NCBI GenBank assembly: GCA_002439285.1
Contig: DJTQ01000291.1
Location: 8,864-18,075, forward strand
Direction: 5' to 3'
DNA: 9,212 nucleotides
Source of the DNA: Paenibacillaceae bacterium UBA6304
GTDB taxonomy: Bacteria > Bacillota > Bacilli > Paenibacillales > Paenibacillaceae
Positions 1-7,124 of this stretch are shown one piece after another. Within the stretch, counting starts at the first letter, position 1. Each line of letters opens with the position of its first letter. The position numbers and the translations under genes are program-made. The notes under the pieces were generated by a model. The model saw nothing but the letters and a program-made list of their open reading frames with translations, was not told the origin of the DNA and searched no databases.

Positions 1-1
1 T

Positions 2-157
2 AAAGATGGGATAGGACTGCGAAACGTGCATGAGCGAATTGGGCGGGCTTTTGGAAAAGAATACGGTCTGGAGCTTGAAAGTACGGTGGGTGCTTTTACG
101 GTCGTTAGAATCAAGTTACCCGTGATTTTCAACCAACAGGAGGATACAACATCGTGA
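2..157 (+). CDS. Sensor histidine kinase, C-terminal fragment (5' end outside window)
   Basis: The frame beginning at position 2 reads KDGIGLRNVHERIGRAFG and ends EDTTS with a TGA at 155-157. The DGIGLRNVHERI stretch matches the G2 ATP-lid box of the HATPase_c domain in the LytS/YesM type of histidine kinase, and the next 20 or so residues fit the last strands of that domain. About 51 residues are visible; the sensor, HAMP and His_kinase parts lie upstream of the window. The stop overlaps the GTG start of the response regulator gene by four bases, so the two are almost certainly translationally coupled. In this family the kinase is a membrane protein that autophosphorylates and passes phosphate to its YesN-type partner. 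The ligand cannot be told from this fragment; a link to the downstream sugar transporter is inferred from position. Confidence 0.88.
   Translation, partial: KDGIGLRNVHERIGRAFGKEYGLELESTVGAFTVVRIKLPVIFNQQEDTTS
138..143 (+). promoter_or_regulatory. Ribosome binding site of the response regulator gene
   Basis: A perfect AGGAGG lies ten bases before the GTG at 154, inside the end of the kinase gene. It supports GTG 154 as the start over the later in-frame ATG at 184, which would cut off the first beta strand and the acidic pair of the receiver domain. Confidence 0.8.
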
Positions 158-1743
158 TTAAAATTCTTATTGTAGATGACGAAATGCTGGCGCGAATCGG
201 AATCAAATCGTTAATATCCTGGAATGAAAATGGATACGAAGTTGTCGGTGAGGCGGAAAATGGTAAAAAAGCGCTGGATATCATGAATGAGCTGCAGCCG
301 GACATTGTAATTACCGATATAAAGATGCCTGTTATGAATGGAATTGACTTGATCAAGCAGGCCAAAGAACTGTTGAATCCACCCGATTTTATCGTACTAA
401 GCTCATATGATGATTTCGATTATGTGAAACAAGCCTTAGTCCTCGGAGCCAAAGATTACTGTTTAAAGTTGGAGCTTACGCCCGAACAGCTCATATCCGC
501 ATTGGACCGGGTAAGCCAGGCTCGAAGCGAGACAAGGAAAGAACTCCCTCTTTCGAAACATACTTATGGCGGACTTTTATCATCGAAAGATTATGAAATC
601 GTCAAAAATAATTTTTTGAAGGAAGTCATACAAGGCAGTTACTATAATGAATATGAAATCGAACGCAAGCTTCAGGACTTGGGGATTGTTCTTCCCCCAG
701 ATCAAATTCAATGTGGTGTTATTGCTCTGAACGGAATGGAGATTTATCAAAGTTTCAAAGAAAAAGACATACATCTATTCCAATTTGCCGTACGAAATAT
801 TATCTCGGAAGTTGTGTCTGACTATCGTTATGCCCATACCGCGTTTACGCAATCCAAGGAAATTACCGTACTTTATGCGCAGAACGAACCTGACGAACTG
901 ACGCATAGAATAGAAGACTTGATGGGGGCCATGCTGAAAGCGCTAAAAACGTATCTGAATATTACGGGGGAAATCGGAATTTCAGGAATTTACACAGGGT
1001 ATGGCTCTATAAAAATGGGTTATAAGGATGCTTTGGATAAGGCGAGACAACATCATTTAACGAATGGAATTGCCGAATCAGTTCTGAAAAAGGACAAGTT
1101 GCTTGCGAATGTGAATGAGTGCATAAAACAGTTCGACACGATCCTGCAGGTTTCCGACATGGATAGAATGAAGCAGTGCCTAGGAAATATTGTAGAAATT
1201 ATAAAGGAAACATTTCCGGATGATAAGCATGTGGTCAAGAGCCTTTGCTCGGCACTTTTGCTCTCCTTAAGCTCTTATGTTGCTGAACAGCAGCCGACGC
1301 TTAAGCTGGAAGAAGCTTGGGGTTCGGACCCTTATCAATCCTTAGATCATTTATACACGGACTATGATTATATCGTCTGGATTCAGCATTTGGAGAAAGC
1401 GACTACCCTGGTGTTCAATACTTTAGGAGAGTCACGCAAATTAATCCATCAGGCCAAGCAATTTATCCAATCGAACTATGCTCATAATATTTCATTGGAA
1501 GCGATCGCGGAGGAATTGAATATATCGCCGAACTATTTAAGCTATTTGTTTCGCAAGGAAACTAAAGAAAGCGTTGTAGAGTATATAACGCGCTATCGCA
1601 TTGAACAAGCTAAGAGAATATTGAGAACCACCCACTATAAAGTCTACGAAGTCGGTCAAATGGTCGGGTATGATAGTGAACAATATTTTAGCAGGGTATT
1701 TAAAAAAGTGGTCGGGATGCCGCCGGCGAAGTACAAAATGTAG
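154..1743 (+). CDS. YesN-type response regulator: receiver domain plus AraC-family DNA-binding domain
   Basis: This 529-residue cytoplasmic transcription factor is probably activated by the kinase encoded just upstream. Residues 1-120 are a CheY-like receiver with the acidic pair D8-D9, phospho-acceptor D55 in ITDIKMP, switch serine S83 and conserved lysine K105. The residue after K105 is leucine (CLKLEL), not the usual proline. Residues of about 200-300 include a GISGIYTGYGSIKMGYKDAL stretch that resembles the degenerate GGDEF-like (CdaR/PucR-type) linker common in long YesN proteins. Residues of about 430-529 form a two-helix-turn-helix AraC domain: first HTH at about 445-469 (ISLEAIAEELNISPNYLSYL), second at about 495-528 (VGYDSEQYFSRVFKKVVGMP). 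The start is GTG, with AGGAGG ten bases upstream. Family members usually activate an adjacent sugar ABC operon, so the promoter at 1925-1953 is the obvious target (inference). Confidence 0.93.
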   Translation: MIKILIVDDEMLARIGIKSLISWNENGYEVVGEAENGKKALDIMNELQPDIVITDIKMPVMNGIDLIKQAKELLNPPDFIVLSSYDDFDYVKQALVLGAKDYCLKLELTPEQLISALDRVSQARSETRKELPLSKHTYGGLLSSKDYEIVKNNFLKEVIQGSYYNEYEIERKLQDLGIVLPPDQIQCGVIALNGMEIYQSFKEKDIHLFQFAVRNIISEVVSDYRYAHTAFTQSKEITVLYAQNEPDELTHRIEDLMGAMLKALKTYLNITGEIGISGIYTGYGSIKMGYKDALDKARQHHLTNGIAESVLKKDKLLANVNECIKQFDTILQVSDMDRMKQCLGNIVEIIKETFPDDKHVVKSLCSALLLSLSSYVAEQQPTLKLEEAWGSDPYQSLDHLYTDYDYIVWIQHLEKATTLVFNTLGESRKLIHQAKQFIQSNYAHNISLEAIAEELNISPNYLSYLFRKETKESVVEYITRYRIEQAKRILRTTHYKVYEVGQMVGYDSEQYFSRVFKKVVGMPPAKYKM

Positions 1744-1756
1744 ATCTCAAGTAATA

Positions 1757-1791
1757 GTCCGCATGGTCCGGTGATGGCAATGCGGATTTTT
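1757..1791 (+). terminator. Rho-independent terminator after the two-component genes
   Basis: TCCGCAT (1758-1764) pairs perfectly with ATGCGGA (1780-1786) across a 15-base loop, followed by TTTTT (1787-1791). It starts 14 bases after the response regulator stop. The stem is short and the loop long, so it may be leaky, but it separates the regulatory genes from the transporter operon, which has its own promoter. Confidence 0.68.
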
Positions 1792-1794
1792 AAT

Positions 1795-1910
1795 TTGGAT
1801 AAGAAATCATAGAATTTGTCCTGCTTTTCTTAAAATAAGATAAGAAAAATGCAAGATACTTTGTTATGGGGAAGCACTGGTTTAAAAATGAATTGGATAA
1901 GATAAGATAC
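1795..1910 (+). promoter_or_regulatory. Repeated GATAAGA / AAGATAC motifs, candidate regulator-binding sites
   Basis: GATAAGA occurs at 1798-1804, 1839-1845, 1896-1902 and 1901-1907. The longer ATAAGATAAGA is present twice (1835-1845 and 1897-1907) and TTGGATAAGA twice (1795-1804 and 1893-1902). AAGATAC occurs at 1853-1859 and 1904-1910, with a third copy at 1966-1972 in the leader. The cluster at 1896-1910 ends 14 bases before the predicted -35 box, which suits an AraC-type activator contacting RNA polymerase. The repeats are seen directly; binding by the adjacent response regulator is inference. Confidence 0.5.
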
Positions 1911-1924
1911 CTAAATTTCGTGCA

Positions 1925-1953
1925 TTAACATCGATCCATGGATTTTCTATACT
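1925..1953 (+). promoter_or_regulatory. Predicted sigma-A-type promoter of the transporter/glycosidase operon
   Basis: TTAACA at 1925-1930 (five of six matches to TTGACA) is followed after exactly 17 bases by TATACT at 1948-1953 (five of six matches to TATAAT). The predicted transcription start is near 1960, giving a leader of about 37 bases before the binding-protein ATG. It is the best pair of boxes between 1792 and 1996. Confidence 0.65.
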
Positions 1954-1968
1954 TGCTTTGTAAGCAAG
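1952..1968. promoter_or_regulatory. Perfect 7+3+7 palindrome over the -10 box and predicted start site, possible operator
   Basis: CTTGCTT (1952-1958), TGT, then AAGCAAG (1962-1968) form a perfect inverted repeat. It overlaps the last bases of the -10 box and the predicted start near 1960. Only about half of it would then be transcribed, so it fits a DNA operator, probably for a repressor, better than an RNA hairpin. The regulator is not identified. Confidence 0.45.
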
Positions 1969-1982
1969 ATACTTAAAGCAAT

Positions 1983-1989
1983 GGGGGAA
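1983..1989 (+). promoter_or_regulatory. Ribosome binding site of the substrate-binding protein gene
   Basis: GGGGGAA lies seven bases before the ATG at 1997. It lacks the usual AGG core but keeps the purine run, and is acceptable for this gene. Confidence 0.55.
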
Positions 1990-1996
1990 CAGACAA

Positions 1997-3355
1997 ATGA
2001 AAAAACGAGGTAGAGTAACTGCATTGTTGCTTTCTGCACTCATGCTGACCGGTTTGCTGGCAGGATGCGGATCCAACAATTCGAACGAAGCAGGATCCTC
2101 CGAACAAGCTTCGAACAAAGCAGCGGAATCCGGTGTAAGTAAATCTGTAAGAATCTATGTGGACGGGAATCGTGCGAAAGACAGCAACTTTTTGAATGTC
2201 GTCGAGGCATTTAAAAAGGACAAGGGCATTGGCGTGGAACTGAATGTCATTCCCGGAGACGCAGTAGAAATTTTCAAGAAAATCGATATCGATTTGGGGG
2301 CACAAGACGGCTCGACAGATCTTCTCCTTCTGAGTACACCTATTCAGTTAGATAAATATGTGAGAAGCGGCGCTTTGCTTCCGCTGAATGATCTGATTGA
2401 AGAAGATAAATACGATGCGAAAGCCATCTATGGAGATTACCTGCAAGAATCCGACGGTAAGATCTACAGCCTGCCTGCCGGTGCGGGTAAATGGGCGGTA
2501 TACTACAACAAGAAAATTTTTGATGATGCGAATGTTCCTTATCCTTCGGGATCCTGGACATGGGATCAATATGTAGAAACAGCTAAGAAATTAACGGACT
2601 CAAGCAAAAAAATCTATGGATCCTATATGCTCGACTATGACGCTTACATGTACTTTACGGCTCGTCAAAAGGATGTTTCGGGGTACAAGGAAGACGGAAC
2701 TTCTAACTTTGACGACCCGGCTTTCAAAGAAGCGCTTCAATTCTTCGGCGATCTGGGGAATGTGCATAAAGTTCAACCGAGCTGGATGGAATTCAAAACG
2801 AAAAAACTGGCTTGGGACGGATTTATGTCAGGCAAATATGGCATGCACGTCATCGGCACTTGGTACACAAACATGTTCTTGGACAAAGAAAATTACCCGC
2901 GGGATTGGCAGTTCGGGATTACAGAGCTTCCGACACCGGCGGACGGCAAAGGAAACAACAACCTGACGGTCATCAATGGAGTTGCTATCAACGCTTACTC
3001 GAAACAACCGAAAGAAGCTTTCGAATTTGCTAAATACTTCGCCGAAAATAACTATAAATATACGGGCGACTTGCCTGCTCGTATCGACTTGACGGATGAA
3101 GACATCAATGAGATGTTCCAAAAAATCGTGGACCGGATTGACGGAGAAGTTACGATTGAAGATTTGAACAAAGCGATGTATCAAAACGATCTTGGCTTCT
3201 CGGACGAGAAAATCGTTGGCCCGGCTGCGGCAGAATACAGCAACATTATTTTGCAAGAAAGCGAGCTCTATTTAATCGGACAAAAGTCGCTGGATGATAC
3301 CGTCAAAACGATCAAAGAACGTGTGGATCAAGCGATTAAGGCAGAGCAGCAGTAG
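1997..3355 (+). CDS. ABC sugar transporter substrate-binding lipoprotein (extracellular solute-binding protein family 1)
   Basis: This 452-residue protein should capture an oligosaccharide outside the membrane and deliver it to the two permeases encoded next. It starts with a lipoprotein signal peptide: MKKRGR, a hydrophobic stretch and the lipobox LLAG-C with C24 as the lipidated cysteine. A Ser/Asn/Glu-rich linker of about 25 residues follows. The mature part has the pattern of CUT1 binding proteins: KWAVYYNKKIFDDANVP followed by GSWTWDQYVETAKKLT (about residues 165-195), a KYGMHVIGTWYTNMF segment and NLTVINGVAINAYSK near residue 330. The length is normal for the family. It is the first gene of the operon, followed by an 84-base gap with a strong hairpin, which usually means it is made in excess over the permeases. 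The ligand is not readable from the sequence; a Gal-HexNAc oligosaccharide is inferred from the two glycosidases downstream. Confidence 0.93.
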   Translation: MKKRGRVTALLLSALMLTGLLAGCGSNNSNEAGSSEQASNKAAESGVSKSVRIYVDGNRAKDSNFLNVVEAFKKDKGIGVELNVIPGDAVEIFKKIDIDLGAQDGSTDLLLLSTPIQLDKYVRSGALLPLNDLIEEDKYDAKAIYGDYLQESDGKIYSLPAGAGKWAVYYNKKIFDDANVPYPSGSWTWDQYVETAKKLTDSSKKIYGSYMLDYDAYMYFTARQKDVSGYKEDGTSNFDDPAFKEALQFFGDLGNVHKVQPSWMEFKTKKLAWDGFMSGKYGMHVIGTWYTNMFLDKENYPRDWQFGITELPTPADGKGNNNLTVINGVAINAYSKQPKEAFEFAKYFAENNYKYTGDLPARIDLTDEDINEMFQKIVDRIDGEVTIEDLNKAMYQNDLGFSDEKIVGPAAAEYSNIILQESELYLIGQKSLDDTVKTIKERVDQAIKAEQQ

Positions 3356-3387
3356 TTAAATGAATAGTCGAACTTGAACATAATCGT

Positions 3388-3417
3388 TAGGTTGGGCTGC
3401 CTCAGGCAGCCCACCTA
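3388..3417 (+). terminator. Strong intercistronic hairpin after the binding-protein gene (attenuator or mRNA stabiliser)
   Basis: TGGGCTGCC (3393-3401) pairs with GGCAGCCCA (3405-3413) over a TCA loop. After a one-base bulge at 3392 the stem continues with TAGG (3388-3391) against CCTA (3414-3417). It is followed by ttatttag, not a clean T run, so full termination is doubtful. Such stems between binding-protein and permease genes typically cause partial termination or block 3' exonucleases, giving more binding protein than permease. Confidence 0.7.
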
Positions 3418-3439
3418 TTATTTAGTGGGGTGAAACGAG

Positions 3440-4336
3440 ATGAAATCCATCAAAGGAATGATGAGATCAGGTGAGGCCAAAGCGGGAGTATTGTTTATCC
3501 TTCCATTTTTAGCGGGTTTTTTAATCTTCAATTTGTTTCCTCTCCTATATTCCTTTTTTATCAGCTTGGTCGATTACAATACGCTGAAGCCAAGCTACAA
3601 TTTTATCGGATTGGATAACTTTATTCGCATTTTCAATGATGATATTGCACTGAAAGCGTATTGGAACAGTTTTCTATATACCTTAATTTATGTGCCGGTA
3701 CTGCTTGTTTTATCGTTTTTATTGGCAGTTCTGCTCAATCGTAAATTTTTCCTTCGTCCTGTTAGCCGTACGATGATTCTGATTCCTTATGTAGCGAATG
3801 TTATCGCCATTGCTATGGTGTTCTCGGTGATCCTCGACCCTTATGATGGTCCTGTGAATGCATTCCTTCATCTGATCGGTATACAGAATCCGCCGATGTG
3901 GTTAGGCGGAACAAGTACGGCGCTGCCGACGATCGCGCTGGTTAATGTTTGGCAGAGTCTTTCTTTCCAAACGATTGTATTTCTAGCGGCTTTGCAAGGG
4001 GTGCCATCTGAATTGTACGAGGCGGCCGGACTTGATGGAGCAGGGAAATGGAGAAAGACACTGAACGTGACCATTCCACTCGTATCTCCGACGACCTTTT
4101 TCCTTGCGATTACAAGCATTATCAGTTCTTTTCAGAACTACGCATCGGTGCGCGCATTAACGAATGGGGGACCGGGGGTAGCCTCCAGGGTTATCTCGCT
4201 CAACATTTATGAAGAAGCATTCACCTACAATCGATATAGCTATGCAGCCGCGCAGGCTATATTGCTATTCGTGGTTATTTTAGCGATTACGATTATCCAG
4301 TGGAGGGGGCAAAAGAAATGGGTTCACTACTCCTAA
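3440..4336 (+). CDS. ABC sugar transporter permease 1 (MalF/UgpA-type, CUT1)
   Basis: This 298-residue inner-membrane protein is one half of the predicted sugar channel. Hydrophobic segments lie at about 14-40, 75-100, 107-131, 160-186, 216-236 and 268-287, fitting six membrane helices. The cytoplasmic EAA loop that docks on the ATPase is visible as EAAGLDGAGKWRKTLNVTIP (194-213). The N-terminal ILPFLAGFLIFNLFPLLYSF, the FIGLDNF before the second helix and the LTNGGPG after the fifth are typical of MalF/UgpA-like subunits. The ATG has GGGGTGA (3427-3433) six bases upstream. The 3' end overlaps the next permease gene by 19 bases. No ATPase gene is present in the window, so a shared MsmK-type ATPase encoded elsewhere is likely (inference from how CUT1 systems in Firmicutes are organised). 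Confidence 0.93.
   Translation: MKSIKGMMRSGEAKAGVLFILPFLAGFLIFNLFPLLYSFFISLVDYNTLKPSYNFIGLDNFIRIFNDDIALKAYWNSFLYTLIYVPVLLVLSFLLAVLLNRKFFLRPVSRTMILIPYVANVIAIAMVFSVILDPYDGPVNAFLHLIGIQNPPMWLGGTSTALPTIALVNVWQSLSFQTIVFLAALQGVPSELYEAAGLDGAGKWRKTLNVTIPLVSPTTFFLAITSIISSFQNYASVRALTNGGPGVASRVISLNIYEEAFTYNRYSYAAAQAILLFVVILAITIIQWRGQKKWVHYS
4302..4308 (+). promoter_or_regulatory. Ribosome binding site that fixes the permease 2 start at ATG 4318
   Basis: GGAGGGG lies nine bases before ATG 4318. An in-frame GTG at 4300 would place this site inside the coding region and has no comparable site of its own, so ATG 4318 is preferred. Confidence 0.75.
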
Positions 4337-5172
4337 GCAAGAAAAGAGAAACTGGATTTAAACCTTCCACGATTATCATTTCCATTATCGTCTTTGTGCT
4401 GGGCTTAATGATGATCGTTCCGTTCCTGTTTATGATTTCGGCGGCGTTAAAACCGAATGCGCTCATTTTTTCGGAGCCTTTAAAGTTCATTCCTGATCAA
4501 ATTTACTGGAACAATTTTAAAACCATTTTTCATCATGAATATTTCTTCAAGTGGTATGGAAACTCGATCTATATCGTGGTTTTGACGGTGATTGCGAGAT
4601 TCGTCGTTGTCACCATGGCTGCTTATGCTTTCGCCAGATTGAATTTTCCTTTTAAAGAGGCCATCTTCTTTCTGTTCATTTCGACCATGATGATTCCGGC
4701 GGATACGACGGTGATTGCCAGATATATGCTCTATAAATCACTTCATCTATACAATACGGAATGGGCGCTCATTATCCCGGCTACGTTCGACGTATTCTTT
4801 ATTTTCTTGCTGCGGCAGTTTTTCTCGGGCTTGCCTAAAGAAATTTCCGAAGCGGCCGTGGTGGACGGATGTTCCCAGTTTAAAATTTATTATCGGATCA
4901 TTTTGCCATTGGCCGTGCCGGCGCTTGTTACGATGCTGCTGTTCACCTTTATTTGGACATGGAACGATTTTGTAAACCCGTTTATTTTCATTTCCAGCAT
5001 TGATAAGCAGGTCGTCACCGTCGGGCTCGAATATTTCCAACAGCAGGCCGGAACCGATTACGGACTCCAAATGGCCGGGGCATGTATTATCGTAATTATC
5101 CCGATCATTCTGTTCGCCTTCTCCCAAAAGTATTTTGTTGAGGGGATCGCCAGCTCTGGTGTTAAAGGTTAA
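4318..5172 (+). CDS. ABC sugar transporter permease 2 (MalG/UgpE-type, CUT1)
   Basis: This 284-residue inner-membrane subunit pairs with permease 1. Hydrophobic segments are at about 17-43, 83-106, 114-138, 148-169, 197-222 and 252-270. The EAA loop reads EAAVVDGCSQFKIYYRIILP (178-197). The ALKPN motif after the first helix, AAYAFARLNFP after the second and TWNDFVNPFIF near 214-224 are characteristic of MalG/UgpE-like proteins. The ATG at 4318 is chosen over GTG 4300 because the ribosome binding site at 4302-4308 sits between them. The gene overlaps permease 1 by 19 bases, which suggests translational coupling and equal production. The stop is 28 bases before the GH20 gene, so transporter and enzymes appear co-transcribed. 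Confidence 0.93.
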   Translation: MGSLLLSKKRETGFKPSTIIISIIVFVLGLMMIVPFLFMISAALKPNALIFSEPLKFIPDQIYWNNFKTIFHHEYFFKWYGNSIYIVVLTVIARFVVVTMAAYAFARLNFPFKEAIFFLFISTMMIPADTTVIARYMLYKSLHLYNTEWALIIPATFDVFFIFLLRQFFSGLPKEISEAAVVDGCSQFKIYYRIILPLAVPALVTMLLFTFIWTWNDFVNPFIFISSIDKQVVTVGLEYFQQQAGTDYGLQMAGACIIVIIPIILFAFSQKYFVEGIASSGVKG

Positions 5173-5187
5173 TCCATACTTCAAATT

Positions 5188-5193
5188 GGAGGT
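5188..5193 (+). promoter_or_regulatory. Ribosome binding site of the GH20 gene
   Basis: GGAGGT lies seven bases before ATG 5201, a near-ideal arrangement, and sits in the 28-base gap after permease 2. Confidence 0.75.
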
Positions 5194-5200
5194 ACAGTAA

Positions 5201-7093
5201 ATGTTGATCCAAATCAAGAATACGTTGCAGCCTCAGTTCTTGGAGGGACTTCACCTCATGCAGGAGGAGCTTGGATATACATTATCGGAGGATGGAATCG
5301 GTATTGAAGTCATTCAGCGACCCGGGAAACTGGCGGTCGGCTTAGAGAATGGGCAAGGGACTATTCAGTTTGAACAGCCTATCCACTTTTACCGGGCTCT
5401 GGGACTCTTTGTGGAACATGCCAGGGAAGAAGCTGCCTTCTATGTGGAAGAAACACCGCAATATCAGACCACCGGCGCTATGGTTGATGCCTCGCGTAAT
5501 GCGGTCTTGTCGGTGGATGGAGTCAAGAAATTGATTCGGACCATGGCGGCTATGGGATTAAATCAGCTGATGCTCTATACCGAAGATACTTATGAAATTC
5601 CGACGCGTCCCTACTTCGGTTATTTGCGGGGAAGATACACTTATAGCGAAATGAAGGAATGCGACGATTATGCGGCTATTTTCGGGATTGAGATGGTTGC
5701 CTGCATCCAGACTTTAGGACATTTGCGTCAGGCCCTGCAATGGCAGCATACGGATAATTACAAAGATACGGAAGATATTTTGTTAATTGGTTCGGAGGAG
5801 ACGTACCAATTGATCGATGAGATGATCCGGGCTGCAACGGCACCGCTTCGCAGCAAACGGATTCATATCGGAATGGATGAGGCACATACGCTCGGATTAG
5901 GCAATTATCTCAAGAATAACGGATATCGCCCGCGGTTTGAATTGATGAACGAACATTTGCGCCGGGTAATTCAAATTACTGCGAAATATGATTTGCAGCC
6001 GATGATCTGGAGCGATATGTATTTCCGGCTTGGTTCCAAAACGGGCGACTATTACGATACCGATTCGATTGTGCCTGATCATATCATTTCGGACATGCCG
6101 AAAGAGGTACAATATGTTTACTGGGATTACTATCACAGCGATCCGGAGTTTTACAGGGATTATATCCGAAAGCACAAGCAATTTGGCTCCGCGCCAGTCT
6201 TTGCAGGGGGCGCATGGACCTGGAACGGGATCATTCCGAATCATGGCAAGGCGTTCAGGACGACCCATGCCGCTTTATCCGTATGTAAAGAAGAGGGCGT
6301 GGACGAGGTCATCATGACCATGTGGGGCGATAACGGGAACGAGGGGAATGTCTTCTCCGGCTTGCCCGGGCTACAGTTATATGCAGAACACGCCTATGCG
6401 AAAGAGTTTGACGAGCAGAAGCTAAAGCAGAGATTTAAAACATGTACGGGCGGAGATCTGGATCATTTCCTTCAGGCGAAATACATCGATGAGCTTCCCG
6501 GTACGCCGGCAGACAATTTGATGGAGGCGAACCCATCAAGGTACTTATTATGGCAAGACCTGCTGCTCGGTTTATTCGATAAACATGTACAGGGAAGAAA
6601 CTTGCCTGAGTACTATGAAGAGATGGCAGTTAAAATGCAGGCCCACGCCAAGATGAATCCGAAATGGTCTTTGCTTTTCCTCGTATACGAGAAATTATGC
6701 GCCGTTCTGTCCATCAAGTCCGACATTGGAGTTCGTCTTAAACAAGGCTACGATCAGCAGGATCGAAAGGAACTTCACCGTATTGCGGACGAGGAACTGA
6801 CAGAGCTGACGGCACGCGTTAAGGAGCTTCACGAGGCACACCGGGCGCAATGGAACGCTACTTATAAGATTTTCGGTTGGGAGATCATCGATCTTCGTTA
6901 CGGCGGATTGCTTACACGCATCTCATCTGCCAAGCAGCGAATTCTGGCTTATGTATCCGGAGAAATCGCCATGCTGGAAGAGTTGGAAACCGCTAAACTC
7001 AGCTTTGACGGAGGACCAAGTTGGGGAGATGATGAGCTGGGCTTCTGCAATTTATACCATCGCATGATCTCAACCAGTACAACGTTGCTATAA
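5201..7093 (+). CDS. Glycoside hydrolase family 20, cytoplasmic beta-N-acetylhexosaminidase (GcnA/Hex1-like)
   Basis: This 630-residue enzyme is expected to remove terminal beta-linked GlcNAc and/or GalNAc from the non-reducing end of oligosaccharides by the substrate-assisted GH20 mechanism. The hallmark is HIGMDEAHTLGLG with the catalytic pair D226-E227. An N-terminal alpha/beta domain of about 85 residues is followed by a barrel at about 90-400 (TTGAMVDASRN, LMLYTEDTYE, IQTLGHLRQALQW, MIWSDMYFR, YWDYYH, GAWTWNG, MTMWGDNGNEG). A helical C-terminal region covers about 400-630. Length and layout fit the GcnA of streptococci and Hex1 of Paenibacillus (family knowledge, not searched). No signal peptide or membrane segment is present, so it should act in the cytoplasm on imported glycans. 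It lies between the permease and GH35 genes. Exact preference for GlcNAc or GalNAc cannot be read from the sequence. Confidence 0.9.
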   Translation: MLIQIKNTLQPQFLEGLHLMQEELGYTLSEDGIGIEVIQRPGKLAVGLENGQGTIQFEQPIHFYRALGLFVEHAREEAAFYVEETPQYQTTGAMVDASRNAVLSVDGVKKLIRTMAAMGLNQLMLYTEDTYEIPTRPYFGYLRGRYTYSEMKECDDYAAIFGIEMVACIQTLGHLRQALQWQHTDNYKDTEDILLIGSEETYQLIDEMIRAATAPLRSKRIHIGMDEAHTLGLGNYLKNNGYRPRFELMNEHLRRVIQITAKYDLQPMIWSDMYFRLGSKTGDYYDTDSIVPDHIISDMPKEVQYVYWDYYHSDPEFYRDYIRKHKQFGSAPVFAGGAWTWNGIIPNHGKAFRTTHAALSVCKEEGVDEVIMTMWGDNGNEGNVFSGLPGLQLYAEHAYAKEFDEQKLKQRFKTCTGGDLDHFLQAKYIDELPGTPADNLMEANPSRYLLWQDLLLGLFDKHVQGRNLPEYYEEMAVKMQAHAKMNPKWSLLFLVYEKLCAVLSIKSDIGVRLKQGYDQQDRKELHRIADEELTELTARVKELHEAHRAQWNATYKIFGWEIIDLRYGGLLTRISSAKQRILAYVSGEIAMLEELETAKLSFDGGPSWGDDELGFCNLYHRMISTSTTLL

Positions 7094-7117
7094 CTACAAA
7101 ATTAAGGATCGAGTGCT

Positions 7118-7124
7118 GAGGTGA
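7118..7124 (+). promoter_or_regulatory. Ribosome binding site favouring a TTG start at 7130 for the GH35 gene
   Basis: GAGGTGA is the best match to the 16S tail in this gap and lies five bases before TTG 7130. It overlaps the alternative GTG at 7121, which would have to use the weaker AAGGAT at 7104-7109, eleven bases upstream. Confidence 0.6.

Noticed and set aside
1812..1890. Alternative promoters (TTGTCC at about 1817 or TTGTTA at 1861 as -35 boxes)
   Set aside because: The matching -10 boxes (GATAAG, TAAAAA) are poor compared with TTAACA-17-TATACT at 1925-1953.
1960..1985. cre site in the operon leader (TGTAAGCAAGATAC)
   Set aside because: It misses about four defined positions of the consensus, including the central CG.
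2828..3256. Minus-strand open frame of 142 codons inside the binding-protein gene
   Set aside because: It lies antisense to a clear family-1 binding-protein gene, has no recognisable domain, and is explained as a shadow of the coding frame. The minus-strand frames at 4747-5217, 5897-6268 and 8102-8539 are rejected on the same grounds.
4300..4317. GTG 4300 as the start of permease 2
   Set aside because: The good ribosome binding site at 4302-4308 lies after it and is spaced correctly for ATG 4318.
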